The notes beneath the pieces are model-generated. The model ran no database searches. It saw only the letters and a list, made by a program, of their open reading frames with translations, and was not told the origin of the DNA. A stretch of DNA of 64,000 nt from Aquamicrobium zhengzhouense (lineage in GTDB: Bacteria; Pseudomonadota; Alphaproteobacteria; Rhizobiales; Rhizobiaceae), in assembly GCF_016124105.1 (NCBI RefSeq), contig NZ_JADGMQ010000005.1, forward strand, positions 124,001 to 188,000. Direction: 5' to 3'. The position numbers and the translations under genes are program-made. This document shows positions 29,265 to 37,249 of the stretch, piece after piece. The stretch's first letter is position 1; every line of letters begins with the position of its first letter.

Positions 29265-29293
29265 TATATACACCCTTAAAGGCTCGTAATCAA
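29265..29293 (-). promoter_or_regulatory. Promoter of the rimP-nusA-infB operon
   Basis: On the minus strand TTGATT (29293-29288) and TATATA (29270-29265) are separated by exactly 17 bases. Transcription would start near 29258, giving a leader of about 75 bases before the rimP start. The first 50 bases include a complete terminator hairpin. Confidence 0.75.
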
Positions 29294-29366
29294 GCAGGCG
29301 CAGCGTTGGTTACTGCGTTTGCCACTGATAGAAAGACAGAACGATTCGCGGGGGACACCCACTCCT

Positions 29367-30938
29367 ATGGAGCATCTGGCCGGCAAGGTAATACTTCTAT
29401 CCGGATGGCGGAGAGCGCTGCTCGCATTTGCGGCTGGCGGCTTTTGCGCCCTTGGGCAACCACCCTACGATTTCCCTGCCGCGTGCTTCATCGCCTTCCC
29501 AATCCTGGTCTGGCTCCTGGACGGTGCCGCTACAGTTCCCGGGCACTCGATCCTGCGCCGCCTCGCACTTCCATTCCTGATCGGCTGGCTATTCGGCTTT
29601 GGATATTTCCTTGCTGGTCTCTGGTGGATCGGAAATGCACTTCTCGTTGAGGCGGATCTCTTTGCCTGGGCGCTCCCCCTCGCCTCGCTCGGTCTCCCCG
29701 CCCTCATCGCGATTTTCTACGGCGCCGCCGCAGCTTTTGCGCGACTGATCTGGAGCGACGGCGCTGGCCGCATCGCAATGCTCGCCGCCGCGTTTGGCCT
29801 GTCCGAGTGGCTTCGCACCTTCATCCTGACAGGCTTCCCCTGGAACGCGATCGGCCAGCCGGTGATGCCGGTGCCAAGCCTGATGCAGTCCGTTGGCATC
29901 GTCGGCATGATCGGGATTAATACACTAGCCGTGTTCGTCTTCGCCGCCCCGGCCCTCCTGGCATCTACCCGGGGGCTGCGCGCCGGCTGCGGCCTTGCCG
30001 CCCTGATCGCCGCGCTCCACATCGGCTACGGCTATATGCGGATTGCCGGAGCGGATGCACCGGCGGACAAATCCATCCAGGTTCGCCTCGTCCAGCCTTC
30101 GGTCAACCAGGGCGAAAAATGGGATGAGGAGATGCGCGACCACATCTTCGAGACCTATCTGGACCTGTCCCGCACGACGGAAGACAGCGGGCCCTCACTG
30201 ATCGTCTGGCCTGAAACGGCAGTACCGTTCATCCTGTCGCAGCAGCCGGAGGCGCTTGTGGCACTCGGCGAGCTGATCGGGGACAGGCAAGACCTTCTGG
30301 CAGGCGCGGTACGCATCGAAGGCAGCGGAACCGATGCCCGCTTCTACAATTCCGTTGTGGCGATCAACTCCGGCGGCGAAATCTTCGATGCGGTCGACAA
30401 GATCCGCCTCGTGCCGTTCGGTGAATATCTTCCGCTCGCCGATCTGCTCTCCAACTTCGGCATGCGCAGGCTCGTCGAATCCGTCTCCGATTTTTCCCCC
30501 GGAGGTCAGCGTCATCCGATCATCCTTTCGGATGACATAAAAGTGCTACCCTTCATCTGTTATGAGATCATCTTTCCGGGCATTGCGGGATACTCTGACG
30601 CAGACTCGGATCTGATCCTCAACATTACAAACGACGCGTGGTTCGGCGACACCCCGGGCCCCTATCAGCATTTTCGACAGGCCCAAATCAGGGCTGTCGA
30701 GGCAGGGCGGCCCCTCATCCGGTCAGCAAATAACGGAATTTCGGGGGCCGTGGACGCCTATGGCCGCGTAATCGACGCCTACGGGATCGACGCCGTCGGC
30801 GCGTTGGACGTGACCGTCCCGCTGCAACGCCTACAACCTATGGTTAAGCACCCTGACCTGCTCGGCGCCGCGATCGTCGCTGTTTTCGGGGTTTGGGGAG
30901 CAGCCTCCAGCCTCGCCTCAAGACGGCGTTTCGATTGA
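29367..30938 (+). CDS. lnt: Apolipoprotein N-acyltransferase
   Basis: Lnt adds the third acyl chain to lipoproteins in the inner membrane. The ATG at 29367 begins MEHLAGKVILLSGWRRALLA, like rhizobial relatives; a TTG 48 bases upstream is less likely. The 523-residue protein has about six N-terminal membrane helices (to about residue 205) and a periplasmic nitrilase domain. The nitrilase triad is Glu in VWPETAVPF, Lys in DKIRLVPFGEYLP and Cys in PFICYEIIFPG. A last helix lies at the C-terminus. lnt, the regulator, metK and trmB stand together in many Hyphomicrobiales. Confidence 0.95.
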   Translation: MEHLAGKVILLSGWRRALLAFAAGGFCALGQPPYDFPAACFIAFPILVWLLDGAATVPGHSILRRLALPFLIGWLFGFGYFLAGLWWIGNALLVEADLFAWALPLASLGLPALIAIFYGAAAAFARLIWSDGAGRIAMLAAAFGLSEWLRTFILTGFPWNAIGQPVMPVPSLMQSVGIVGMIGINTLAVFVFAAPALLASTRGLRAGCGLAALIAALHIGYGYMRIAGADAPADKSIQVRLVQPSVNQGEKWDEEMRDHIFETYLDLSRTTEDSGPSLIVWPETAVPFILSQQPEALVALGELIGDRQDLLAGAVRIEGSGTDARFYNSVVAINSGGEIFDAVDKIRLVPFGEYLPLADLLSNFGMRRLVESVSDFSPGGQRHPIILSDDIKVLPFICYEIIFPGIAGYSDADSDLILNITNDAWFGDTPGPYQHFRQAQIRAVEAGRPLIRSANNGISGAVDAYGRVIDAYGIDAVGALDVTVPLQRLQPMVKHPDLLGAAIVAVFGVWGAASSLASRRRFD

Positions 30939-31041
30939 CAGCAAATGCTCCACAACACATAGTAAACGGATCTTTCCCCAAGGATTCGAGCCGCCGGGAC
31001 CGGGCTGTTCGCGACCGTACTACCGTCGCGGTGAGGACATG

Positions 31042-31440
31042 ATGCCGACGCAAAAGAAACAACCTAACCCGATAGACGTTTATGTCGGTAGCCGGATCCG
31101 GATGCGCCGCAACATGCTTGGCATGAGCCAGGAAAAGCTTGGCGAGAGCCTCGGCATTACATTTCAGCAAATTCAGAAATACGAAAAAGGCACCAATCGG
31201 GTGGGTGCATCGCGCCTGCAGGCCATAGCGTCCGTGCTGGAGGTTTCACCCTCGTTCTTCTTCGACGGCTCACCCGGCGCTGAACAGGGTTTTGCCGAAG
31301 ACAGCCAAGCCAGCTACGTCGCGAGCTTCCCTGCCAGCCCGGAGGGACTTCAACTCAACCGTGCCTTTGCCCGGATCCAGGATCCGAAGATCCGCAGGAA
31401 AGTGGTCGATCTCGTCCGCGCCCTCGCTGGCGACGAATAG
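31042..31440 (+). CDS. PhrR-like helix-turn-helix regulator
   Basis: The 132-residue protein has a Cro/C1-type helix-turn-helix at about residues 10-68 (GSRIRMRRNMLGMSQEKLGE to TFQQIQKYEKGTNRVGASRL). A short C-terminal region follows with no known sensor fold. It resembles rhizobial PhrR, first described as acid-inducible in Sinorhizobium, and the neighbour lnt upstream is shared. Of two adjacent ATG codons, 31042 has better spacing (five bases) from GAGG. A six-pair hairpin (31010-31015 with 31025-31030) lies just before the ribosome site. Targets are unknown. Confidence 0.85.
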   Translation: MPTQKKQPNPIDVYVGSRIRMRRNMLGMSQEKLGESLGITFQQIQKYEKGTNRVGASRLQAIASVLEVSPSFFFDGSPGAEQGFAEDSQASYVASFPASPEGLQLNRAFARIQDPKIRRKVVDLVRALAGDE

Positions 31441-31528
31441 CCCCACTTCATCGCCTGCACTTCGCGCGCAAAAGACGCGCATGCGCCTTGACGCGCCAAT
31501 CCCCCGACAGATAACAGAATGTGCATGT

Positions 31529-31543
31529 GTCGATCTGTTCGAC
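31529..31543 (+). other. Perfect hairpin in the metK leader
   Basis: GTCGA and TCGAC form a five-pair stem around TCTGT. A pyrimidine tract (TTCTTTC) follows, then the GAGGGG ribosome site of metK. A possible promoter, TTGACG at 31488 with a weak -10 about 17 bases later, would place it in the metK leader. It does not match the SAM-II or SAM/SAH layouts that I know. Confidence 0.4.
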
Positions 31544-31565
31544 TTCTTTCTAGAGGGGATTACCC

Positions 31566-32810
31566 GTGGCACGCCAGAATTACCTTTTTACGAGCGAGTC
31601 GGTTTCCGAAGGCCATCCAGATAAGGTCTGCGACAGAATTTCGGACGAGATCGTAGACCTTGTCTATCGCGAAGCAAAAAGGACCGGGGTCGATCCCTGG
31701 AGCGTGCGCATCGCCTGCGAGACGCTTGCAACGACGAACCGCGTCATCATCGCTGGCGAGGTCCGCCTTCCGGATTCGCTGATGAAGCTGGACAAGAACG
31801 GCAACAAGGTCATCAACCCGACCAAGTTCCGCTCGCTCGCCCGCAAGGCCATCCGCAACATCGGCTATGAGCAGGAAGGCTTCAACTGGAAGACCGCGAA
31901 GATCGACGTCCTCCTGCACTCGCAGTCCGCTGACATCGCTCAGGGCGTTGACAATGCTGCCGACCAGCAGGGCCAGGAAGGCGCTGGCGATCAGGGCATC
32001 ATGTTCGGATATGCCTGCAACGAGACGCCGGACCTGATGCCGGCGCCAATCTACTACGCGCACAAGATGCTCGAGCTCCTCGCCGACGCCCGCCACAAGA
32101 ACGAAGGCGAAGCAGGCCGGCTCGGCCCGGACGCCAAGAGCCAGGTCACGGTTCGTTATGTTGACGGCAAGGCGACCGAAGTCACGCAGATCGTGCTGTC
32201 GACGCAGCACCTCGATCCGGATTGGGACTCCAGCAAGGTCCGTGAAGTCGTGGAGCCCTACATCCGCAAGGCGCTCGGTGATCTTCAGATCGCGGAAGAT
32301 TGCAACTGGTACATCAATCCGACAGGCAAGTTCGTGATTGGCGGCCCCGATGGCGATGCTGGCCTTACCGGTCGCAAGATCATCGTCGACACCTATGGCG
32401 GCGCAGCGCCACACGGCGGCGGCGCATTCTCCGGCAAGGACACGACCAAGGTGGATCGTTCCGCAGCATATGCCGCGCGCTACCTTGCAAAGAACGTTGT
32501 AGCTGCAAAGCTCGCGGACCGCTGCACCATCCAGCTTTCCTATGCCATCGGCGTTGCCCAGCCGCTATCGATCTATGTCGATCTGCACGGCACCGGCAAG
32601 GGGGTTAACGAAGCCCAGATCGAGGATGCTATCCGCAAGGTAATGGATCTGTCCCCAAGCGGCATTCGTCGCCATCTTGACCTGAACAAGCCAATCTATG
32701 CAAAGACGGCTGCGTACGGCCATTTTGGCCGCAAGCCAGGGCGCGATGGTTCGTTCTCCTGGGAAAAGACCGATTTGACCAAGGCTCTGAAAGACGCGAT
32801 CGCGGCTTGA
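31566..32810 (+). CDS. metK: S-adenosylmethionine synthetase
   Basis: MetK makes SAM from methionine and ATP. It starts at GTG behind GAGGGG. Visible motifs in 414 residues are [14 protein letters not shown] with the ATP-binding His, [26 protein letters not shown], and the phosphate loop [16 protein letters not shown]. The length is slightly above the E. coli enzyme because of short loops usual in rhizobia. trmB, which uses SAM, follows 25 bases later and is probably cotranscribed. Confidence 0.97.
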   Translation: MARQNYLFTSESVSEGHPDKVCDRISDEIVDLVYREAKRTGVDPWSVRIACETLATTNRVIIAGEVRLPDSLMKLDKNGNKVINPTKFRSLARKAIRNIGYEQEGFNWKTAKIDVLLHSQSADIAQGVDNAADQQGQEGAGDQGIMFGYACNETPDLMPAPIYYAHKMLELLADARHKNEGEAGRLGPDAKSQVTVRYVDGKATEVTQIVLSTQHLDPDWDSSKVREVVEPYIRKALGDLQIAEDCNWYINPTGKFVIGGPDGDAGLTGRKIIVDTYGGAAPHGGGAFSGKDTTKVDRSAAYAARYLAKNVVAAKLADRCTIQLSYAIGVAQPLSIYVDLHGTGKGVNEAQIEDAIRKVMDLSPSGIRRHLDLNKPIYAKTAAYGHFGRKPGRDGSFSWEKTDLTKALKDAIAA

Positions 32811-32835
32811 GCCAGCAACGAGAGCACTGAGTGAC

Positions 32836-33534
32836 ATGACGGCCGAACGACCTTCACGTAGCACCGAAGCGTTTTTCGGCCGCAGACACGGCAAGCCATT
32901 GCGTCCGCTTCAGGTTGATGCAATGGCCACGATCTTGCCGAGGCTCAAAGTCGATCTGGAAAGCCCTGCGCCGTCAGATTTGCGCAGCCTGTACGACAAG
33001 GCTGTCGACGGTGTTCGTCTTGAAATCGGCTTTGGCGGCGGCGAGCATCTGCATCACGAGGCCAGCCGCTTCCCGTCCACCGGCTTCATCGGCGTCGAGC
33101 CCTTCATCAACGGCATGGCCAAGATGATCACGCGCCTTGCCACGCAGCCGCTCGACAATCTGCGCGTTCATGACGACGATGCTACGCAGTTGCTCGACTG
33201 GCTGCCGGCAGATTCGGTCGATGGCATCGACCTCTTCTATCCGGACCCGTGGCACAAAAAGCGTCACTGGAAGCGCCGCTTTGTCAGCCCCACCAATCTC
33301 GACCGTTTCGCTCGCGTGTTGAAGTCGGGTGCAAAATTCCGCTTCGCCTCGGATATTGACTCTTATGTGAACTGGACGCTGCAGCATTGCCGCGCGCATG
33401 ACGCGTTCGAGTGGGTGGCAGCATCGCCGCTTGATTGGCACACGCCCTATGAGGCGTGGCCGGGCACCCGTTACGAGGCCAAGGCGTTCCGCGAAGGCCG
33501 CACCGCTGCCTATCTCACCTTCATCCGCCGATAG
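32836..33534 (+). CDS. trmB: tRNA (guanine-N7)-methyltransferase
   Basis: TrmB forms m7G46 in tRNA variable loops. The 232-residue protein has the SAM loop [14 protein letters not shown] near residue 63 and the TrmB signature [16 protein letters not shown] with the catalytic Asp. The conserved T-R-Y-E-x-K-x-x-x-E-G motif ([11 protein letters not shown]) is near the C-terminus. The N-terminal segment [14 protein letters not shown] is the usual alphaproteobacterial form. Confidence 0.96.
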   Translation: MTAERPSRSTEAFFGRRHGKPLRPLQVDAMATILPRLKVDLESPAPSDLRSLYDKAVDGVRLEIGFGGGEHLHHEASRFPSTGFIGVEPFINGMAKMITRLATQPLDNLRVHDDDATQLLDWLPADSVDGIDLFYPDPWHKKRHWKRRFVSPTNLDRFARVLKSGAKFRFASDIDSYVNWTLQHCRAHDAFEWVAASPLDWHTPYEAWPGTRYEAKAFREGRTAAYLTFIRR

Positions 33535-33548
33535 GCGAACAAATCGCC

Positions 33549-33591
33549 CAAAACAAAAGCGGCCCCGCATCCTCTCGGATAGCTGAGCCGC
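33549..33591 (-). terminator. Intrinsic terminator of the 53-residue gene
   Basis: On the minus strand GCGGC pairs with GCCGC, and inside them ATCC pairs with GGAT around GAGA. The stem is followed by TTTTGTTTTG. It lies about 50 bases behind the stop of the small minus-strand gene. It also sits between that gene and trmB, whose end it faces. Confidence 0.8.
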
Positions 33592-33642
33592 CAGACGGTC
33601 AGATGAGACACGCTTGATTGGCGTGTGCTTCTTGTCGCGCTG

Positions 33643-33804
33643 TTAGAAGCGCTTGATTTCGCGGAAGCGCTGCGGGTCGATACCCAGACGCTGCAGATCG
33701 GAAGTCCGCGCCTGGCGGCCTTCGCGGGTTGCTGCCGAAACAGCTACGGCGCTACCCATGATGTCGAAGAATTCCGAAATTCCCCTGGTGAAACGGTTGG
33801 ACAT
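33643..33804 (-). CDS. Small DUF1127-like basic protein, 53 residues
   Basis: An ATG at 33804 opens a frame of 53 codons with an AAAGG box nine bases upstream and a clear terminator downstream. The product is basic. The N-terminal part (RFTRGISEFFDIMGSAVAV) is amphipathic, and the C-terminal part (LQRLGIDPQRFREIKRF) resembles the end of the DUF1127 (YjiS-like) domain. Arg-rich DUF1127 proteins in Agrobacterium and Rhodobacter affect phosphate metabolism and RNA turnover. The domain match is partial, so the assignment is tentative, but gene structure and codon use look real. Confidence 0.75.
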   Translation of the reverse strand: MSNRFTRGISEFFDIMGSAVAVSAATREGRQARTSDLQRLGIDPQRFREIKRF

Positions 33805-33915
33805 TGTCCTGTGCCTTTCGTTGTGCGTTGCAACATAGGTAGGGATGGCAACCCACTATTTGAAGGCCTGAATCTTCATATCATCCATGCAATTGTGCAA
33901 TGCAGCAGAAAGCAG

Positions 33916-34058
33916 AAGAAAAAAGCCACCGTGGCGGAGGGGAACCACGGTGGCCTCATTAAAATGCAGCGGGAGCCCGGAGAGGGGGATGAGGCTCCCG
34001 CAGTGTCCGGTGCAGGCGGGGGACGGGCCTTTCTCCGGACTCGGCGATAATTGCCGAT
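33916..34058 (-). ncRNA. Candidate trans-acting small RNA, alpha-r7 (Smr7C)-like
   Basis: Three hairpins follow one another on the minus strand. The first is TCGGC/GCCGA (34057-34041). The second is GCGGGAGCC/GGCTCCCGC (34001-33969) with a loop rich in CCCCCUCUCC. The third is GCCACCGTGG/CCACGGTGGC (33954-33925) with UUCCCCUCCG in the loop, followed by six T. C-rich loops that can pair with ribosome sites and a terminal Rho-independent hairpin are typical of rhizobial alpha-r RNAs. From memory, the alpha-r7 RNA Smr7C is also next to polA. A weak promoter (TTGAAT, 17 bases, CAAATG) at 34093-34065 would give about 140 bases. Confidence 0.72.
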
Positions 34059-34105
34059 GAGGAGCATTTGGGACCCGGATAGTGGCGATTCAAGGGCACG
34101 AAACA

Positions 34106-34119
34106 TTACAGTTCTGTAA
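34106..34119. promoter_or_regulatory. Palindromic operator-like site
   Basis: TTACAG and CTGTAA form a perfect six-base inverted repeat separated by TT. It stands about 50 bases upstream of the predicted small RNA start and about 105 bases before polA. It is a plausible dimeric-regulator site for either gene. I cannot name the regulator. Confidence 0.45.
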
Positions 34120-34224
34120 CAAGGGCGTGATGGCCTTTATGCACTCTGTTTCTGACTAATCGCCCCCAGTCTCCTGATGCTTTGGGATGGACAGTGTCCA
34201 CCGCGCGCGTTACCCGTTCAGGCC

Positions 34225-37161
34225 ATGAAACAGGGTGATCATCTCTTCCTCGTCGATGGCTCGGGCTACATTTTCCGCGCTTATCACGCACTGCCACCGC
34301 TGACCCGCAAATCTGACGGCCTGCCCGTCGGCGCCGCGGCGGGTTTCTGCAATATGCTCTGGAAGCTCATGCAGGATGCGCGCAACACCGATGTCGGTGA
34401 CGCGCCGACGCACTTTGCCGTGATCTTCGATTATTCGTCGAAGACATTCCGGAACGAGCTTTACCCTGAATACAAGGCCAATCGTTCCGCTCCACCGGAA
34501 GACCTGATCCCGCAATTCGGATTGATCCGCCATGCAACCCGCGCATTCGACTTGCCATGCGTCGAGATGGAGGGTTTTGAGGCAGACGACCTGATCGCCA
34601 CCTACGCTCGTCTGGCTTCCGAGGCCGGCGCGGAGACCACCATCATTTCCTCCGACAAGGATCTGATGCAGCTGGTCACTCCTCAGGTGTCGCTTTACGA
34701 CCCGATGAAGGACAAGGAGATCAAGGTTCCCGAGGTGATCGAGAAGTGGGGCGTCCCGCCAGAGAAGATGATCGATCTTCAGGCGCTGATGGGCGACTCT
34801 GTCGATAACATTCCTGGCGTTCCTGGCATCGGCCAAAAGACCGCTGCCCAGCTTCTGGCAGAATATGGCGACCTCGACACGCTCCTCTCGCGTGCCCACG
34901 AGATCAAGCAGAACAAGCGCCGGGAATCGTTGATCGAGCACCGTGAAAAGGCGTTGATGTCACGCGAGCTGGTGCGGCTGAAACAGGACGTTCCCATCAC
35001 GGAAGGTCTTGAAACCTTTACTCTCCAGCCGCCGAACGGTCCGAAGCTCATCTCGTTCCTCAAGGCGATGGAATTCACCACGCTCACCCGGCGCGTGGCT
35101 GAAATCACGGATTGCGACGCATCGGCCATCGAAGCCGCGCATGTCCCGGTCCAATGGGGCAAGGAGGCGCGCGGCCCCGATCTTGATCCTGGCACGGCTT
35201 CCGCAACATCGACTCCGGTCGCTGCCGACGCTTCATCCCATAATGGCGTGACGCACTACACGCCGGCTGCGCTTGCCAGCGCGCGTGCATCCGCTGCCGC
35301 AGGCGCGCCTTTCGATACAAGCGCCTATGTGGTGATCCATGATCTGGCCACCCTCAACGCTTGGATCGGCGAAGCGCGCGAAGCTGGCGTCATCGCCTTC
35401 AACACCAAGAGCAATTCCGCTGATCCGATGCAGGCCGAACTGGCCGGTTTTGCCATTGCCACACGCCCGGGCCGTGCCGCCTATGTCCCGCTTGGCCACA
35501 AGTCCGGTGACACCGACATGTTCGGCGGCGGCCTTCGCGACGGACAGATCCCGGCGCGCGATGCCCTTGCAGCGCTCAAGCCGCTTCTCGAAGACAGCTC
35601 AGTTCTGAAGATCTCTCAGAATTTGAAGCACGATTTCGTGGTCATGAATCGCCACGTCATCGACATCAGGGCTTTCGACGACACACAATTGCTGTCTTAC
35701 GTCCTCGATGCAGGCACCCACAGCCATAGCTTCGAGGCCTTGGCCGAACGCTGGCTTGGTCACCAGGTCATTGCGGCGAAAGACATTTACGGATCAGGCA
35801 AGAGCTCCCGCAGCTTCGACATGGTCGAAATTGCACAGGCCGCCGCCTATGCCGCAGAAGATGCGGACGTCACCTTGCGTCTGTGGCGCGTGCTAAGACC
35901 ACGTCTCGTTGAAGACGGGCTGGTCAATGTTTACGAGCGTCTGGAGCGTCCTCTGGTTCCGGCGCTTGCCCAAATGGAGCAGCGCGGCATTTCGATAGAC
36001 CGTCAGATCCTGTCCCGCATTTCCGGGGAACTCGCTCAAGGCGCCGCCGCGCTGGAGGAAGAGATTCAGGTGCTCGCCGGCGAGAAATTCAATGTCGGCT
36101 CGCCAAAGCAGCTAGGCGAGATCCTGTTTGGAAAACTGAACCTGCCCGGCGGCAGCAAGACCAAGACGGGTCAGTGGGCAACATCGGCCCAGATCCTGGA
36201 AGATCTCGCCGCCGAAGGACACGAACTTCCGCGCAAAATTGTCGACTGGCGCCAGCTGACCAAGCTGAAGTCAACCTATACGGACGCTCTCCCCGGTTTC
36301 ATCAACCCGGAGACGGGGCGCGTTCATACGTCCTACGCATTGGCGGCTACCACCACCGGCCGCCTCTCCTCCTCCGACCCCAATTTGCAGAACATCCCAG
36401 TCCGCACCGCCGAGGGAAGACGCATCCGCGCAGCCTTTATCCCGGAGCCGGGCAATGTCCTGATTTCGGCGGACTACAGCCAGATCGAGTTGCGGGTTCT
36501 CGCGCATGTTGCCGAAATTCCGCAACTTCGCCAGGCTTTCTCCGACGGCGTCGACATTCACGCCATGACCGCGTCGGAGATGTTCGGAGTACCTGTCGAG
36601 GGGATGCCGGGTGAAGTTCGGCGTCGCGCCAAGGCGATCAATTTCGGCATCATCTACGGGATCTCGGCATTCGGCCTTGCCAACCAGCTGTCGATTCCGC
36701 GGGAAGAGGCAAGCGCCTATATCCGCAAGTATTTCGAGCGTTTCCCCGGCATCAAGGACTATATGGAATCGACAAAGGCCTTCGCCCGCGAGCATGGCTA
36801 TGTCGAAACCATTTTCGGCCGTCGGGCTCACTATCCTGAAATCCGGGCCTCGAACCCCTCCATTCGCGCCTTCAATGAACGCGCCGCAATCAATGCCCCG
36901 ATCCAGGGTTCTGCAGCCGACATCATCCGCCGCGCCATGGTGCGGATGGAAGAGGCCCTGGCAAAGGCTGGTCTCGACCAGACCCGCATGCTCCTTCAGG
37001 TTCATGACGAATTGATCTTCGAGGCGCCGGAGTCAGAGGCTGAGGCAGCCATCCCAATCATCCGCTCGGTGATGGAGGGTGCGGCAATGCCTGCAGTTGC
37101 GATGAAGGTTCCGCTCCATGTTGATGCACGCGCCGCGCGCAACTGGGATGAAGCGCACTGA
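34225..37161 (+). CDS. polA: DNA polymerase I
   Basis: PolA fills gaps and removes RNA primers. The 978-residue protein has the 5'-3' exonuclease (1-300, with LFLVDGSGYIFRAYHAL and EADDLIATYA), a 3'-5' exonuclease-like domain (about 360-560) and the polymerase domain. Motif A is SADYSQIELR, motif B RRRAKAINFGIIYG and motif C QVHDELIFE. In the proofreading domain the first motif reads F-N-T-K (N393, K395) where E. coli has D355 and E357. The second (D470) and third (Y542, D546) motifs are kept. Proofreading is therefore probably lost or weak. The start at 34225 fits family members; an ATG 48 bases upstream gives an unrelated extension. Confidence 0.96.
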   Translation: MKQGDHLFLVDGSGYIFRAYHALPPLTRKSDGLPVGAAAGFCNMLWKLMQDARNTDVGDAPTHFAVIFDYSSKTFRNELYPEYKANRSAPPEDLIPQFGLIRHATRAFDLPCVEMEGFEADDLIATYARLASEAGAETTIISSDKDLMQLVTPQVSLYDPMKDKEIKVPEVIEKWGVPPEKMIDLQALMGDSVDNIPGVPGIGQKTAAQLLAEYGDLDTLLSRAHEIKQNKRRESLIEHREKALMSRELVRLKQDVPITEGLETFTLQPPNGPKLISFLKAMEFTTLTRRVAEITDCDASAIEAAHVPVQWGKEARGPDLDPGTASATSTPVAADASSHNGVTHYTPAALASARASAAAGAPFDTSAYVVIHDLATLNAWIGEAREAGVIAFNTKSNSADPMQAELAGFAIATRPGRAAYVPLGHKSGDTDMFGGGLRDGQIPARDALAALKPLLEDSSVLKISQNLKHDFVVMNRHVIDIRAFDDTQLLSYVLDAGTHSHSFEALAERWLGHQVIAAKDIYGSGKSSRSFDMVEIAQAAAYAAEDADVTLRLWRVLRPRLVEDGLVNVYERLERPLVPALAQMEQRGISIDRQILSRISGELAQGAAALEEEIQVLAGEKFNVGSPKQLGEILFGKLNLPGGSKTKTGQWATSAQILEDLAAEGHELPRKIVDWRQLTKLKSTYTDALPGFINPETGRVHTSYALAATTTGRLSSSDPNLQNIPVRTAEGRRIRAAFIPEPGNVLISADYSQIELRVLAHVAEIPQLRQAFSDGVDIHAMTASEMFGVPVEGMPGEVRRRAKAINFGIIYGISAFGLANQLSIPREEASAYIRKYFERFPGIKDYMESTKAFAREHGYVETIFGRRAHYPEIRASNPSIRAFNERAAINAPIQGSAADIIRRAMVRMEEALAKAGLDQTRMLLQVHDELIFEAPESEAEAAIPIIRSVMEGAAMPAVAMKVPLHVDARAARNWDEAH

Positions 37162-37249
37162 ATACTGAATAGCTCAAGATATTTTGCTTAACGCAATGTT
37201 AAGCGACAATTGTCACCTTCTCTCAACTTGTCCGCGGGGGAGAACACGG

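Noticed and set aside
31441-31565. SAM-II or SAM/SAH riboswitch before metK
   Set aside because: Only one short hairpin is visible and I cannot draw the required pseudoknot; it is kept only as a structured leader.
33876-34106. Possible 76-residue protein on the minus strand beside polA
   Set aside because: Its sequence is Pro/Arg/Ser-rich without family features, and it covers the hairpins of the candidate small RNA, including its terminator.
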